A DNA stretch of 50,378 nt from Defluviicoccus sp. bin129 (GCA_002239065.1 MPNO01000032.1:1-50378); one strand, 5' to 3'. Numbered from the stretch's first letter, positions 1 through 8,128 are shown. The notes: generated from the sequence alone by a model not told the origin. Numbers and translations are program-made.

Positions 1-540
1 CCGTCATTTCGACCGGAGCGCCGAAGGCGCGCAGTGGAGAAACCTCCCTGCCCCATGGGGACGAGGTTTCTCCACTCCGCCGTGCTGACGCACGGCTCCG
101 GTCGAAATGACGAGGGGGGCCGCCGTGCTGCGCACGGCTCCGGTCGAAATGACGAGCGGGGGCCGCCGCGCTCCGCACAGCTCCGGTCGAAATGACGAGA
201 TGGGGGTGCCGCGCTCCGCATCCGCGGTGTCGTCGCCCCCCGCCCCAGCCACCCCTTCGTCATTTCGACCGGAGCGCCGAAGGCGCGCCCCCTCCTCGTC
301 ATTTCGACCGGAGCGCCGAAGGCGCGCAGTGGAGAAACCTCCCTGCCAATGGGGGCGAGGGTTCTCCCCTTCGACAAGCTCACGGCAAGGACACCCCCCC
401 CCTGCCAATGGGGCCGAGGTTCCTCCCCTTCGACAAGCTCAGGGCAGGCTACTCCGCCGTGCTGACGCACGGCTCCGCCCCGGATCGAGTCCGGGGTCCG
501 TCGAAATGACGAAGGAGTGGCCGGGTCGGCGGGTCCGAAA
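1..540. repeat. Cluster of short interspersed inverted and direct repeats
   Basis: This gene-free stretch is built from a repeat whose core is cgtcatttcgaccggagc. It occurs in plus orientation at about 2-52, 258-289 and 297-346, and inverted (ccggtcgaaatgacg) at about 65-112, 121-154, 166-198 and, interrupted, near 460-513. Complete copies add agtggagaaacc at the outer end. A second unit, ccccttcgacaagctca, is found near 367 and 427. Neighbouring opposite copies could fold into hairpins, as REP/BIME-type elements do. The same family returns at 50331-50378 and the second unit near 32160. Reading frames here have no protein character. No transposase is present, so mobility would need a protein encoded elsewhere. 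Confidence 0.85.
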
Positions 541-541
541 T

Positions 542-1189
542 TCAGGTCTTGCGGGCGGCGAGCGCGACCGCTTCCCCGGCAAGCCGCGTGATTTCGTCGA
601 ACCGGGAAGCCCGAACCAAGGCGGGGCTCACGAGCCAGCTCCCGCCGCAGGCGAGGACATAGGGCAGCGCGAGGTAGTTTCCGAGGTTGGTCGGACCGAT
701 GCCGCCGGTCGGCAGGAACCGGATGGAGGGGTACGGGCCGGATAGAGCTTTCAGGAACGGCACGCCGCCGCTGGCCTCGGCGGGAAAGAACTTGACGGCT
801 TCGAGGCCGAAGCCCATCGCCTGTTCGACGCCGGTCGGGTTGTTGACGCCGGGCAGGATCGGCAGTCCCCTCTCGAGGCATGCCTCGACGACTGCCGGAT
901 TGAAGCCGGGGGTGACGGCAAACTGGCTGCCGGCTCGAACCGCCAGGTCCACCTGCTCGATGCCGAGAACGGTCCCGGCGCCGACCAGCATTTCGGGAAC
1001 CCGCTCGCGCAGGACCCGGATCGACTCCGCCGCCGCTGCCGACCGGAAGGTGATCTCGGCCACCGGCAAACCGCCCGCCAACAGCGCTCTCGCAAGAGGC
1101 AGCGCGGCTTCGCTGCCGTCCAGCTCCACGACCGGCAACACCCTTGCCTCGCCGAGCCGCGCCAGGACATTCGATGCTGCGTCGGTCAT
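542..1189 (-). CDS. eda: KDPG/KHG aldolase (Entner-Doudoroff aldolase)
   Basis: The 215-residue protein is a class I aldolase of the KDPG/KHG family, which cleaves 2-keto-3-deoxy-6-phosphogluconate to pyruvate and glyceraldehyde 3-phosphate in the cytosol. Family marks are VAEITFR with the catalytic Glu near residue 45, GAGTV near 70-74, TPGFNP near 93-98 and the Schiff-base lysine in EAVKFFPAE near 133. Length is normal for the family. It lies 54 nt downstream of a sugar kinase on the same strand, the expected partner that makes its substrate, so the two are probably one operon. The related 6-phosphogalactonate aldolase cannot be fully excluded from sequence alone. Confidence 0.9.
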   Translation of the reverse strand: MTDAASNVLARLGEARVLPVVELDGSEAALPLARALLAGGLPVAEITFRSAAAAESIRVLRERVPEMLVGAGTVLGIEQVDLAVRAGSQFAVTPGFNPAVVEACLERGLPILPGVNNPTGVEQAMGFGLEAVKFFPAEASGGVPFLKALSGPYPSIRFLPTGGIGPTNLGNYLALPYVLACGGSWLVSPALVRASRFDEITRLAGEAVALAARKT

Positions 1190-1243
1190 CGCTCTCGCTC
1201 CGGATCGGGTTTGCGCGGCGACGGGTGCGGCCGGACGGGCGTT

Positions 1244-2146
1244 TCAGCCACGCGCGATCAACGCACCCGGCGCGCCGACCACCCGGGAGGCGATTTCGTG
1301 GCCGGCCAGGAGGCATCGCCTCTCGTCTTCGCCGCGAAGCAGTGCCGCCAGGTAGCCGCCGTTGAAGCTGTCTCCGGCCGCGGTCGTGTCGACCACGTCG
1401 GCGGCCGGGGCGAATTCCGGGTGCTCATCGCGGGCGAGAAGCGGCGACACCGGGCCGAGCGCCCCGCGCTTGATGGCGCAGGCACGCCAGTCCGCGGCGG
1501 CGAACCGCGCGATCACGGCCTCCTCGTCCGCATCGCCGAACAGGGCGATCTCGTCGTCGGCCGAAGGCAGGGCGATGTCGGCAATCCGCCACATTTCGCC
1601 GACCGAGCGGCGCGCGACCGCCGCATCCTCCCAGAGCCGCGGCCGGTAGTTCGAATCGAAGGCCACGTGGCACGCCATGCGCTCGCGCAGGTCGCGCAAA
1701 TGGGCGATGAGGCGCCCGCGCGCCGAAGGATGCAGGATGGCCAGGGTTATGCCCGAAAGATAGACGACACGTGCCGTCGGCAGGGAAGCGAGGGTCTCGC
1801 CGGATGCGAACAGACGGCGCGCCGCGGAGTCGCCGCGCCAGTAGTGGAAGCTGCGTTCGCCCGCATCGTCGGTCGACACGGCATAGATGCCGATATTGCG
1901 TTCCCCATCGAGACCGATCCGCGAGACATCGATACCCTCGTCCTTCGCCGCGCCCAGGAAGGCCCGGGACAGGGGATCGCGGCCGACGCGCGTGCAATAG
2001 CCGATGCGGGCCGATGGGCCGAATTCCCGGGCGCAGTAGACCGCCGTGTTGAACGTATCGCCGGCAAACCCGACGCGAAATCCGGCCGCGGGATCGCGCC
2101 GGATCTCGGCCATGACCTCGCCGATGGCGAGCAGGTGCAGTGTCAC
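1244..2146 (-). CDS. kdgK: PfkB-family sugar kinase, probably 2-keto-3-deoxygluconate kinase
   Basis: A ribokinase/PfkB-fold kinase of about 300 residues. The N-terminal GFAGDTFNTAVYCAR matches the substrate-binding signature typical of KDG kinases. The C-terminal DTTAAGDSFNGGYLAALL is the PfkB signature 2, with the catalytic Asp in AAGD. I chose the GTG at 2146, giving MTLHLLAIGE, because the family begins close to this beta strand; the open frame runs further to 2233 but the extra residues look like noise. It is followed by the KDPG aldolase on the same strand. Together they would convert 2-keto-3-deoxygluconate to pyruvate and G3P. Phosphorylation of KDG is inferred from the aldolase pairing. 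Confidence 0.85.
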   Translation of the reverse strand: MTLHLLAIGEVMAEIRRDPAAGFRVGFAGDTFNTAVYCAREFGPSARIGYCTRVGRDPLSRAFLGAAKDEGIDVSRIGLDGERNIGIYAVSTDDAGERSFHYWRGDSAARRLFASGETLASLPTARVVYLSGITLAILHPSARGRLIAHLRDLRERMACHVAFDSNYRPRLWEDAAVARRSVGEMWRIADIALPSADDEIALFGDADEEAVIARFAAADWRACAIKRGALGPVSPLLARDEHPEFAPAADVVDTTAAGDSFNGGYLAALLRGEDERRCLLAGHEIASRVVGAPGALIARG

Positions 2147-2284
2147 GCGCCCCGTGCCCCCGGTGCTTCGCCTCGTCTTCGTCGGGGATGCGAACCGGCC
2201 GATACCCGACGGGCCGCACCGGGTCCGCCGCACCCCCGGCTACTCGATCGACGGCGCCGGGACCGCCTCCGTCCCGGTCGCGCC

Positions 2285-2578
2285 TCAGGCGTCGGTCACG
2301 TCGTAATGGCGGATGACCGGAGGTTCGGCGAGGGCTGCCTTGAGCCGGTCGCTGGTACCCCGGTCCCGCTGCCAGGCCAGATAATTGTCGTACTGCTCAT
2401 GGGATTCCCACTCTTCCACCAGCAGCACGTTGTCCGAATCGTCGCGGTTGCGCAGCGTGTCGACGCTCGTGCAGCCCTCATAGGCGCGGGTTTCCGCCAG
2501 AATCGACCCGAAGAACGCAACCAGCTCGTCCCCGGTGCCGGGCTTCGCCTTGACTTCGAGAATCACCCTTACAGCCAT
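2285..2578 (-). CDS. ABM-domain protein, putative quinol monooxygenase
   Basis: A 97-residue protein of the antibiotic biosynthesis monooxygenase (ABM, dimeric alpha-beta barrel) superfamily, similar in size and pattern to YgiN-type quinol monooxygenases. It starts with a strand rich in V/L (AVRVILEVKAKPGTG) and has the typical EGCTSVDTLRNRDD and LLVEEWESHEQYDNYL segments. Members act without cofactor on quinols or serve as small detoxifying or heme-related enzymes; the substrate here is unknown. It is on the same strand as kdgK-eda, 138 nt upstream, and may be expressed separately. Two direct repeats lie just upstream of its start. Confidence 0.8.
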   Translation of the reverse strand: MAVRVILEVKAKPGTGDELVAFFGSILAETRAYEGCTSVDTLRNRDDSDNVLLVEEWESHEQYDNYLAWQRDRGTSDRLKAALAEPPVIRHYDVTDA

Positions 2579-2600
2579 TTCGAGACCTCTCTATTCATTG

Positions 2601-2629
2601 TGTAAATCCAGCCGGGTGCAAATCCAGCC
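2601..2629 (-). promoter_or_regulatory. Direct repeat upstream of the ABM gene, possible operator
   Basis: Two near-identical 13-mers, tgtaaatccagcc (2601-2613) and tgcaaatccagcc (2617-2629), are spaced 16 nt start to start, 22-50 nt upstream of the ATG at 2578. The region is less GC-rich than its surroundings. Placement suits a regulator site or promoter, but no convincing -10/-35 pair is visible. This is positional inference only. Confidence 0.3.
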
Positions 2630-2868
2630 CGCACTCTTCGGCGCGCTGCGCCGATGCGATGGCGGAAATGGCGCAAGTCGCTGTCACCGGGTAGAAATTC
2701 GTCGCCAAACGTCTCTCTTCCCGGGCAACGCAAGCGCCACGCCGACCATGATCGAGGATAGCCTGCCGCCGTCCGGTCTGCCAGCCGCGAATTGCGGGAA
2801 GGCGACCGCCCAACTCGAGGATGGGCCGGCGCCCAAGCCGTTGAAATACGATATGGAAAAAGAAGGAA

Positions 2869-2944
2869 TGGCGTCCCCTAGGGGACTCGAACCCCTGTTT
2901 TCGGCGTGAGAGGCCGATGTCCTAGGCCACTAGACGAAGGGGAC
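2869..2944 (-). tRNA. tRNA-Glu (anticodon CTC)
   Basis: On the minus strand the sequence folds as a full cloverleaf. The 7-bp acceptor stem is GTCCCCT/AGGGGAC with G73 and an encoded CCA (2869-2871). The anticodon loop CTCTCAC sits on stem TCGGC/GCCGA, reading CTC for glutamate, and the T-loop is GTTCGAGTC. The primary sequence closely follows bacterial tRNA-Glu. It lies next to the rluA/rpoH block. Confidence 0.96.
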
Positions 2945-2992
2945 GCCGCGGATACATGGATACCGGGTTCCGCGGCGCGGATCAAGCCGCGC

Positions 2993-3274
2993 CTACCCGC
3001 CCTCCGGCTCGATGCGGGCGACCGCCGCGCGCTTTCCGGTACCGAGGTCGTAGACGTGGATCGCCGTGCTGCCGTCGGCCAGGCGCAGGCGGAGCGCGAT
3101 GCGACCGCCGTCGAGCGCGGTCTCGAGAATCCGGGCGCCTTGCGGCAGCGCGAACGCGGCGTCGGTGGCGGTTCCGCCGTCGAGCGTCCGGTTGACGATG
3201 GTGACCGCGACCGCCGCCAGCCCTGCGACAATAAGTAGCGCCATGCCGATCACGAGACCCTTGAGCGCCGGCAT
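2993..3274 (-). CDS. Small single-pass membrane protein (DUF6476-like)
   Basis: A 93-residue protein with one predicted membrane helix near residues 5-27 (GLVIGMALLIVAGLAAVAVTI), followed by a soluble domain of alternating strands. The pattern LPQGARILETALDGGRIALRL followed by a short VYDLGTGK segment recalls the small proteins encoded divergently from rluA in many Alphaproteobacteria (DUF6476 as I recall it; resemblance only). It is divergent from rluA with only 22 nt between start codons, so they share a promoter region. Function is unknown. Its C-terminus reaches to within 50 nt of tRNA-Glu. Confidence 0.65.
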   Translation of the reverse strand: MPALKGLVIGMALLIVAGLAAVAVTIVNRTLDGGTATDAAFALPQGARILETALDGGRIALRLRLADGSTAIHVYDLGTGKRAAVARIEPEGG

Positions 3275-3296
3275 CGATTGTGCTCACTCTCCCGCC

Positions 3297-4295
3297 ATGG
3301 AGCCACGCAAGGACGATCCGGCGGGCGACTGCCGCATGGTGACCGCGGCGCCCGCCTGCGCGGGCGGGCGGCTCGACCGCGTCCTCGCCGGGGCGCTCGG
3401 GCTCTCGCGGACCAGGGTCAAGCGGCTGATCGAGGGCGGAGCGGTCGCGCTTCCGGGCGCGGCGGGGACGATAGAAGAGCCCTCCTACAAGGTCAAACCG
3501 GGCCAGATTTTCGCCGTAATCGTGCCCCAGATTGCCGACCCGCTGCCGGCGGGGGAGCGCATTCCCCTCGCCGTCCTGTACGAGGACGATGACGTGATCG
3601 TGGTCGACAAGCAGGCGGGGCTGGTGGTCCACCCGGCCCCCGGAAACCCCGACGGCACCCTGGTAAACGCGCTGATCGCGCATTGCGGCAACTCGCTCTC
3701 CGGCATCGGCGGCGTGCGCCGCCCCGGGATCGTGCACCGCCTCGACAAGCTGACCAGCGGCCTCATGGTGGCGGCGAAGAACGACCGCAGCCACGCCTCG
3801 CTCGCCCGCCAGTTCAAGGCGCGCAGCGTCGCCCGCGCCTATACCGCCTTCGCCTGGGCGGCGCCGGCGCGGCCGTCGGGCGAGATCGCCGGCAATATCG
3901 GGCGGAGCACGCGCAACCGCAAGAAGATGGCGGTGCTCGCCACCGGCGGCAGGGCGGCGCTGACCCGCTACCGCCTGGTCCGGCGTTTCGGCGCGGCCGC
4001 GAGCCGGCTCGAATGCAGGCTCGCCACCGGACGGACCCACCAGATACGCGTCCACCTGGCCCACCGCGGACTGCCGGTGATCGGCGACGCGGTCTATGGC
4101 GGCGGGCTCACGCCGTCGCGGCGCCGTGCCCTCGGCGAGCGCGGAACCGGCGCGGTCTCGGCCCTCCAACGCCATGCGCTGCACGCCCACCGGCTCGGCT
4201 TCGACCACCCGGGCAGCGGCGAGGAGCTCGTTTTCGAAACCGATTTGCCAAATGAACTCAAGCTATTGGAAAACGCTCTGAAGGACATGTGGTAA
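3297..4295 (+). CDS. rluA: RluA-family 23S rRNA pseudouridine synthase
   Basis: A 332-residue pseudouridine synthase. An S4-like RNA-binding segment occupies about residues 25-80 (RLDRVLAGALGLSRTRVKRL). The catalytic RluA domain follows, with the signature VHRLDKLTSGLMVAAK containing the catalytic Asp near 150, and GRTHQIRVHL further on. Size and S4 domain fit the RluC/RluD group that modifies 23S rRNA; exact target positions cannot be read from the sequence. I chose the ATG at 3297; a second ATG at 3336 is possible. It is followed by rpoH on the same strand, an order common in Alphaproteobacteria. The symbol is given at family level. Confidence 0.88.
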   Translation: MEPRKDDPAGDCRMVTAAPACAGGRLDRVLAGALGLSRTRVKRLIEGGAVALPGAAGTIEEPSYKVKPGQIFAVIVPQIADPLPAGERIPLAVLYEDDDVIVVDKQAGLVVHPAPGNPDGTLVNALIAHCGNSLSGIGGVRRPGIVHRLDKLTSGLMVAAKNDRSHASLARQFKARSVARAYTAFAWAAPARPSGEIAGNIGRSTRNRKKMAVLATGGRAALTRYRLVRRFGAAASRLECRLATGRTHQIRVHLAHRGLPVIGDAVYGGGLTPSRRRALGERGTGAVSALQRHALHAHRLGFDHPGSGEELVFETDLPNELKLLENALKDMW

Positions 4296-4352
4296 AATGA
4301 CGCGTCCATCACCATCTCTCCGCTGGACCCCGAATCGCGGGTTCTCGTTCGA

Positions 4353-4369
4353 CCACTTGACGGAAGTGG
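4353..4369 (+). promoter_or_regulatory. Hairpin in the rpoH leader
   Basis: A perfect 6-bp stem ccactt/aagtgg with loop gacgg lies between rluA and rpoH, ending 37 nt before the preferred rpoH ATG. No T-run follows, so it is not a classic terminator. A leader hairpin may influence rpoH translation or mRNA stability (inference; rpoH mRNAs in other bacteria use structure as a thermosensor). The stem does not cover the ribosome binding site. Confidence 0.35.
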
Positions 4370-4406
4370 CGGCATGAGCGGCGGCAGGCCCCAGGAGGAG
4401 AAGTCG

Positions 4407-5315
4407 ATGGCAGCGAGAGCGGCAACGGTTCCCGCGCGACCGCAGCTCGACCCGGAGAGCAATCTCTCGCGCTATCTCCGGGATATCCGCAAGTTCCCCA
4501 TCCTGGAGCCGGACGAGGAGTTCATGCTGGCCAAGCGCTGGCGCGAGGACGGCGACGCGGAATCGGCCCACCGGCTGGTGACCAGCCATCTGCGGCTGGT
4601 GGCCAAGATCGCCTCGGGCTATCGCGGCTACGGGCTGCCGATGGGCGAGCTGATTTCCGAGGGCAATGTCGGGATGATGCAGGCGGTCAAGCGGTTCGAC
4701 CCGGATCGCGGGTTCCGGCTCGCCACCTACGCCATGTGGTGGATCCGCGCGGCGATCCAGGAATACATCCTGCACTCCTGGTCTCTGGTGAAGATCGGCA
4801 CCACCGCCGCCCAGAAGAAGCTGTTCTTCAACCTGCGGCGCATCAAGGGCGAGATCAAGGCGATCGAGGAGGGCGACCTCCACCCCGAAAACGTGTCCGA
4901 GATCGCCACCCGGCTCAACGTCTCGGAAGACGAGGTGGTGCAGATGAACCGCCGGATGGCGGCGCCGGACAATTCGCTCAACGCGCCGCTCCGCGCGGAC
5001 GGCGAAGGCGAGTGGATGGACTGGCTGGTCGACGATTCCGACACCCAGGAGACGCTGCTCGCCGAGGCCGAGGAGCTGGAGCGGCGCCGCGCCATGCTGC
5101 GCGGCGCGATGGATCACCTGAACCCGCGGGAGAAGCGGATCCTCACCATGCGGCGCCTCGCCGAGACCCCGCTGACGCTGGAGGAGCTGAGCCAGGAGTT
5201 CGGCGTGTCGCGCGAACGGGTGCGCCAGATCGAGGTCCGCGCCTTCGAAAAGATCCAGAAGGCGATGCGCGCGGCGGCCGTCGAGGACGAGCGCGTGCCC
5301 GCGGAGCTGGGCTGA
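4407..5315 (+). CDS. rpoH: RNA polymerase heat-shock sigma factor (sigma-32)
   Basis: A 302-residue sigma-70 family factor. Region 2 shows HLRLVAKIASGYRGYGLPM and FDPDRGFRLATYAMWWIRAAIQEYIL. The diagnostic RpoH box, QKKLFFNLRRIKG, sits between regions 2 and 3, which identifies it as sigma-32 and not a housekeeping factor. Region 4 ends with the helix-turn-helix LTLEELSQEFGVSRERVRQIE. I prefer the ATG at 4407 because an AGGAGG motif (4393-4398) lies 8 nt before it; the in-frame ATG at 4374 lacks such a site. It directs heat-shock gene transcription. The gene converges on nnr with 22 nt between stop codons. Confidence 0.95.
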   Translation: MAARAATVPARPQLDPESNLSRYLRDIRKFPILEPDEEFMLAKRWREDGDAESAHRLVTSHLRLVAKIASGYRGYGLPMGELISEGNVGMMQAVKRFDPDRGFRLATYAMWWIRAAIQEYILHSWSLVKIGTTAAQKKLFFNLRRIKGEIKAIEEGDLHPENVSEIATRLNVSEDEVVQMNRRMAAPDNSLNAPLRADGEGEWMDWLVDDSDTQETLLAEAEELERRRAMLRGAMDHLNPREKRILTMRRLAETPLTLEELSQEFGVSRERVRQIEVRAFEKIQKAMRAAAVEDERVPAELG

Positions 5316-5337
5316 CCCCCCCTCGCCGTCCCCGCCG

Positions 5338-6795
5338 CTACCGGAGGCGGCGCAGCTCACGCAGCACGGGCGGAACCAGCTCGGGCAGGTCCTCGGCGAT
5401 CAGCCCGGGGCCGAACGCCGACGCCGCTTCGCCGTGCAGCCAGGCCGCGGCGCAGGCGGCCTCGAAGGGCGGCAGGCCCTGGGCGAGCAGCCCCACGGCG
5501 AGGCCGGCGAGCACGTCTCCCGCGCCCGCGGTCGCGAGCTCGGGCGGCGCGTTCGCGTTGATCGCGACCCGGCCGTCGGGATCGGCGATCGTGGTGTCCG
5601 TGCCCTTCAGCAGCAGCACCGCCCCGCTCCGCGCCGCCGCCGCGCGCGCCCGCGCCGGCTTGTCGCCTTCGAGCGCGAAGAGACGGGCGAACTCGCCCTC
5701 ATGCGGGGTGAGCACGGCGGGCGTGCCGCCGATCGCCCGGAACAGGATCTCCGGCGTCCCGGCGAACGCGGTCAGCGCATCGGCGTCGAGCACGGCCGGC
5801 TTTCCGCTGGCCAAAGCGCGGATCGAGAGCTCCCGCGTCTCCTCGGACACGCCCGCCCCGGGCCCGACCAGGGCGGCGCTGCGCTGCGGATCCTCGAGAT
5901 AGGCGGCGAAGGCCTGCGGGGAGTCGATCGGCACCACCAGCGGCCCGACGAGATCCGCTGCGTAGACCATGCGCGCCTCGGGGCGGCACAGCACGCTCAC
6001 CATGCCCGCGCCGATCCGCATCGCCGCGCGCGCGGCGAGCCGGGCCGCGCCGGTCATCTCGCTGCCGCCGGCGATGACCGCGTGCCCACGGCTGTATTTG
6101 TGGTCGTCCGGCCGCGGCCAGCGCAGCGCGCGCGACCACAGATCGGGCTCGTTGGCGAAGGCGGCGGGACGGATCCGTTCCAGCACGGCGTCCGGGATGC
6201 CGATATCGGCGACATGGACCTCGCCCATGAAAAATCGTGCCGGAACAAGAAGGTGACCGGGTTTTCTGCGAAAAAAGGTAACCGTCATCGCGGCTTTCGG
6301 CGCGGCGCCCAGGATCGCGCCGGTGTCGCCGTCGACACCGCTCGGCACGTCGACCGCGACGCACGGGCGATCGCCGACCGCCTCGATCGCGGCGCGCGCC
6401 GCGCCGTCCACCGCGCGCGCGAGCCCGGCGCCGAAGACGGCATCGACCACCAGCTCGGCGCCGTCCAACGCGTCCGCCGACATGGCCTCGACCTCGCCGC
6501 TCCAGCGCGCGGCGTTGACCGCCGCATCGCCCGTCAGCCGGTCGCGGTCGCCATAGAGGGCGACCCGCACCGGCCAGCCGCGCCCGGCCAGCAGGCGCGC
6601 GATCACGAACCCGTCGCCGCCATTATTGCCGGGGCCGCAGAGCACCGCGGTCGGCCGGCTCGCCCAGCGCAGGCAGATCCGGTCGGCCACCGCCCTGCCC
6701 GCCGCTTCCATCAGCTCGACCCCCGGCGTGCCGCCGGCGATCGCCAGCGCATCGGCGCGCGACATCTCGGCTACGGTCAGCAGCTCGGCCGACAT
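5338..6795 (-). CDS. nnr: Bifunctional NAD(P)H-hydrate epimerase / ADP-dependent dehydratase
   Basis: A 485-residue fusion that repairs damaged NADHX/NADPHX. The N-terminal YjeF_N epimerase domain (about 1-210) carries VLCGPGNNGGDGF near residues 51-63. The C-terminal ribokinase-like dehydratase domain (about 225-480) carries VGPGAGVSEET, LTPHEGEFARLF and the ATP/ADP loop ATAGAGDVLAGLAVG. The fused arrangement and length match bacterial YjeF proteins. It lies 42 nt downstream of the isochorismatase-like gene on the same strand and may be its operon partner. In several Alphaproteobacteria this gene follows glnB; here glnB is 5 kb away. Confidence 0.93.
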   Translation of the reverse strand: MSAELLTVAEMSRADALAIAGGTPGVELMEAAGRAVADRICLRWASRPTAVLCGPGNNGGDGFVIARLLAGRGWPVRVALYGDRDRLTGDAAVNAARWSGEVEAMSADALDGAELVVDAVFGAGLARAVDGAARAAIEAVGDRPCVAVDVPSGVDGDTGAILGAAPKAAMTVTFFRRKPGHLLVPARFFMGEVHVADIGIPDAVLERIRPAAFANEPDLWSRALRWPRPDDHKYSRGHAVIAGGSEMTGAARLAARAAMRIGAGMVSVLCRPEARMVYAADLVGPLVVPIDSPQAFAAYLEDPQRSAALVGPGAGVSEETRELSIRALASGKPAVLDADALTAFAGTPEILFRAIGGTPAVLTPHEGEFARLFALEGDKPARARAAAARSGAVLLLKGTDTTIADPDGRVAINANAPPELATAGAGDVLAGLAVGLLAQGLPPFEAACAAAWLHGEAASAFGPGLIAEDLPELVPPVLRELRRLR

Positions 6796-6837
6796 CGACC
6801 CGTCCGGTGGGGCTTGCCGGGGCCCGGGCGGCAGCGC

Positions 6838-7533
6838 TCAGGCCGCCGCCTCGCCCCGTTCGCGCCCGGCGAGCGCCTCCAGCACCTCGTCGAGGGTCAT
6901 CACGTCGGCGTATTTGTGGTGCAGGTCGAACAGCGCGATCTTGTGGATCAGCTCGGCGCGGTCGAACACGCACTCCTCGACCACGGTGGCGTGGTACCCG
7001 TTCGAATAGGCGTCCACCGTCGATGCCCGCACGCAGCCCGAGGTCGAATCGCCGCAGATCAGCAGGCTGTCGACCCCCAGACGGGTGAGGTGGGCGACCA
7101 GCGGGGTGCCATAGAAGGCGCTGGCGCGCTCCTTTTCGATCAGCAGCTCGCCGGGACGCGGCGCGAACGCCTGGTAGATCTCGTAATCGTCGCCCGATCC
7201 GGCGCCGACCTGCCGGTTGGTGGCGGTGACGCTGCCCCGCTTGCTGGCGGCGGTGGTGTAGATCACCGGCAGGCCGAGCGCGCGGCAGGCGGCGAACAGC
7301 TTTCGGGTCGGCTCGATGGCGTCGTGGGCGAACACGCCGCAGGCGCTCGGGTAGCGGTCGATGAGCTCGCTGACGGGCCGCGCGCCGCCGCGATAGACCA
7401 GGTTGTAGAGGTCGATCGCCAGCAGCGCCGGCCGGCGCCCGACATGGACCTCGCGCCGATAGGCGGCGTAGATCTCCAGCACGTCCGGCGGGATCACGTC
7501 CTTCCAGCAATGGTCTTCGAAATCGCGGGCCAT
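6838..7533 (-). CDS. Isochorismatase-family (cysteine) hydrolase
   Basis: A 231-residue hydrolase of the isochorismatase/nicotinamidase superfamily. The catalytic triad is visible: Asp41 in LLAIDLYN, Lys134 in LIEKERASAFYGT and nucleophile Cys167 in GDSTSGCVRAS. The pattern is closest to N-carbamoylsarcosine-amidase-type members, which release ammonia from amide or carbamoyl substrates; true isochorismatases lack the Cys. The substrate is unknown. It follows, 10 nt downstream, a small protein resembling the N-terminal domain of nitrile hydratase beta, which hints at amide or nitrile chemistry (inference). Confidence 0.85.
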   Translation of the reverse strand: MARDFEDHCWKDVIPPDVLEIYAAYRREVHVGRRPALLAIDLYNLVYRGGARPVSELIDRYPSACGVFAHDAIEPTRKLFAACRALGLPVIYTTAASKRGSVTATNRQVGAGSGDDYEIYQAFAPRPGELLIEKERASAFYGTPLVAHLTRLGVDSLLICGDSTSGCVRASTVDAYSNGYHATVVEECVFDRAELIHKIALFDLHHKYADVMTLDEVLEALAGRERGEAAA

Positions 7534-7543
7534 CGGGCGCCTC

Positions 7544-7852
7544 CTATTCCGTGGCGCGGCGCCTGAGCGCCGCCATGCGCCGGGCGAGCTCGTCCTCGCC
7601 GACGATGTCCTTCTCCGCGAGCGCCTCCGCCAGGGCGACGATGCGGAGCTCGTGGTAGCCGAGCTTGGCGTAGGTTTCCGGGCCGAACGCCTCGATCCGG
7701 CGGCGTTGCTCGTGCAGGCAGTACCGCGAATCGATCAGCGCGCGCAGCGCCTCGGCGAGAAGCGCCCAGCCCGGCGCCCCCGTCCCGCTCCGCTCGACCG
7801 GACCGGCGATCATGCCGCCGATGTCGTGACAGCCGCGCACCCTGCCTCCCAT
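7544..7852 (-). CDS. Stand-alone nitrile hydratase beta-subunit N-terminal-like protein
   Basis: A protein of about 102 residues beginning MGGRVRGCHDIGGM. The HDIGGM start followed by GPVE, a WALLAEALRALI helix and a YHELRIVALAEALAEKDIV segment parallels the N-terminal helical domain of nitrile hydratase or thiocyanate hydrolase beta subunits (VHDLGGMxGFGPV...YYExWLxxLE in those). The SH3-like C-terminal half and any metal-binding alpha subunit are absent here. I chose the ATG at 7852 because homology starts there, although the frame is open to 8173 across the tRNA. It sits 10 nt before the isochorismatase-like hydrolase. The role may be as an accessory or substrate-docking subunit (inference). 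Confidence 0.6.
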   Translation of the reverse strand: MGGRVRGCHDIGGMIAGPVERSGTGAPGWALLAEALRALIDSRYCLHEQRRRIEAFGPETYAKLGYHELRIVALAEALAEKDIVGEDELARRMAALRRRATE

Positions 7853-7893
7853 CCGGCCCGGACCGGTCGTCGCAAGTCGCCCGGCGCGACCGA

Positions 7894-8058
7894 TCAGGCC
7901 GCCGCGCCGGGGTCCGGCCGGTCCGCGGGGGGCTCGTCGATCGGCGGCTGGCCCGGCGGCCGCGGCACGCTGTCGTCGGGCCAGGGCTGTTCCTTGCGTT
8001 CGTCCTCGTCGGGGTCGTGCCCGTTGCCCCGACGCCCGTTGTCGCTGTCGCTCCCCAT
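7894..8058 (-). CDS. Small acidic, proline-rich hypothetical protein
   Basis: A possible 54-residue product starting MGSDSDNGRRGNG, rich in Asp, Glu, Pro and Gly with no hydrophobic core; it would be disordered. It lies between tRNA-His and the nitrile hydratase-like gene on the same strand. The longer frame to 8205 runs through the tRNA and is not credible. No family is recognised. It could be a chance reading frame; codon bias is compatible with coding but not decisive. Confidence 0.35.
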   Translation of the reverse strand: MGSDSDNGRRGNGHDPDEDERKEQPWPDDSVPRPPGQPPIDEPPADRPDPGAAA

Positions 8059-8128
8059 CGGCGCCTCGGCTGCGCTGAGCGGGCGGATTGTCGCGCGTTC
8101 CCGGAACCATGTCGAGACCGGGCGGTGC

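Noticed and set aside
1..540. CRISPR array
   Set aside because: Copies occur in both orientations, with irregular spacing and no uniform spacers, and no cas genes are present.
4..745. Overlapping open frames across the left repeat cluster
   Set aside because: They are translations of short DNA repeats on both strands, rich in Arg/Pro/Ser, with no protein-like pattern; the right one also runs antisense into eda.
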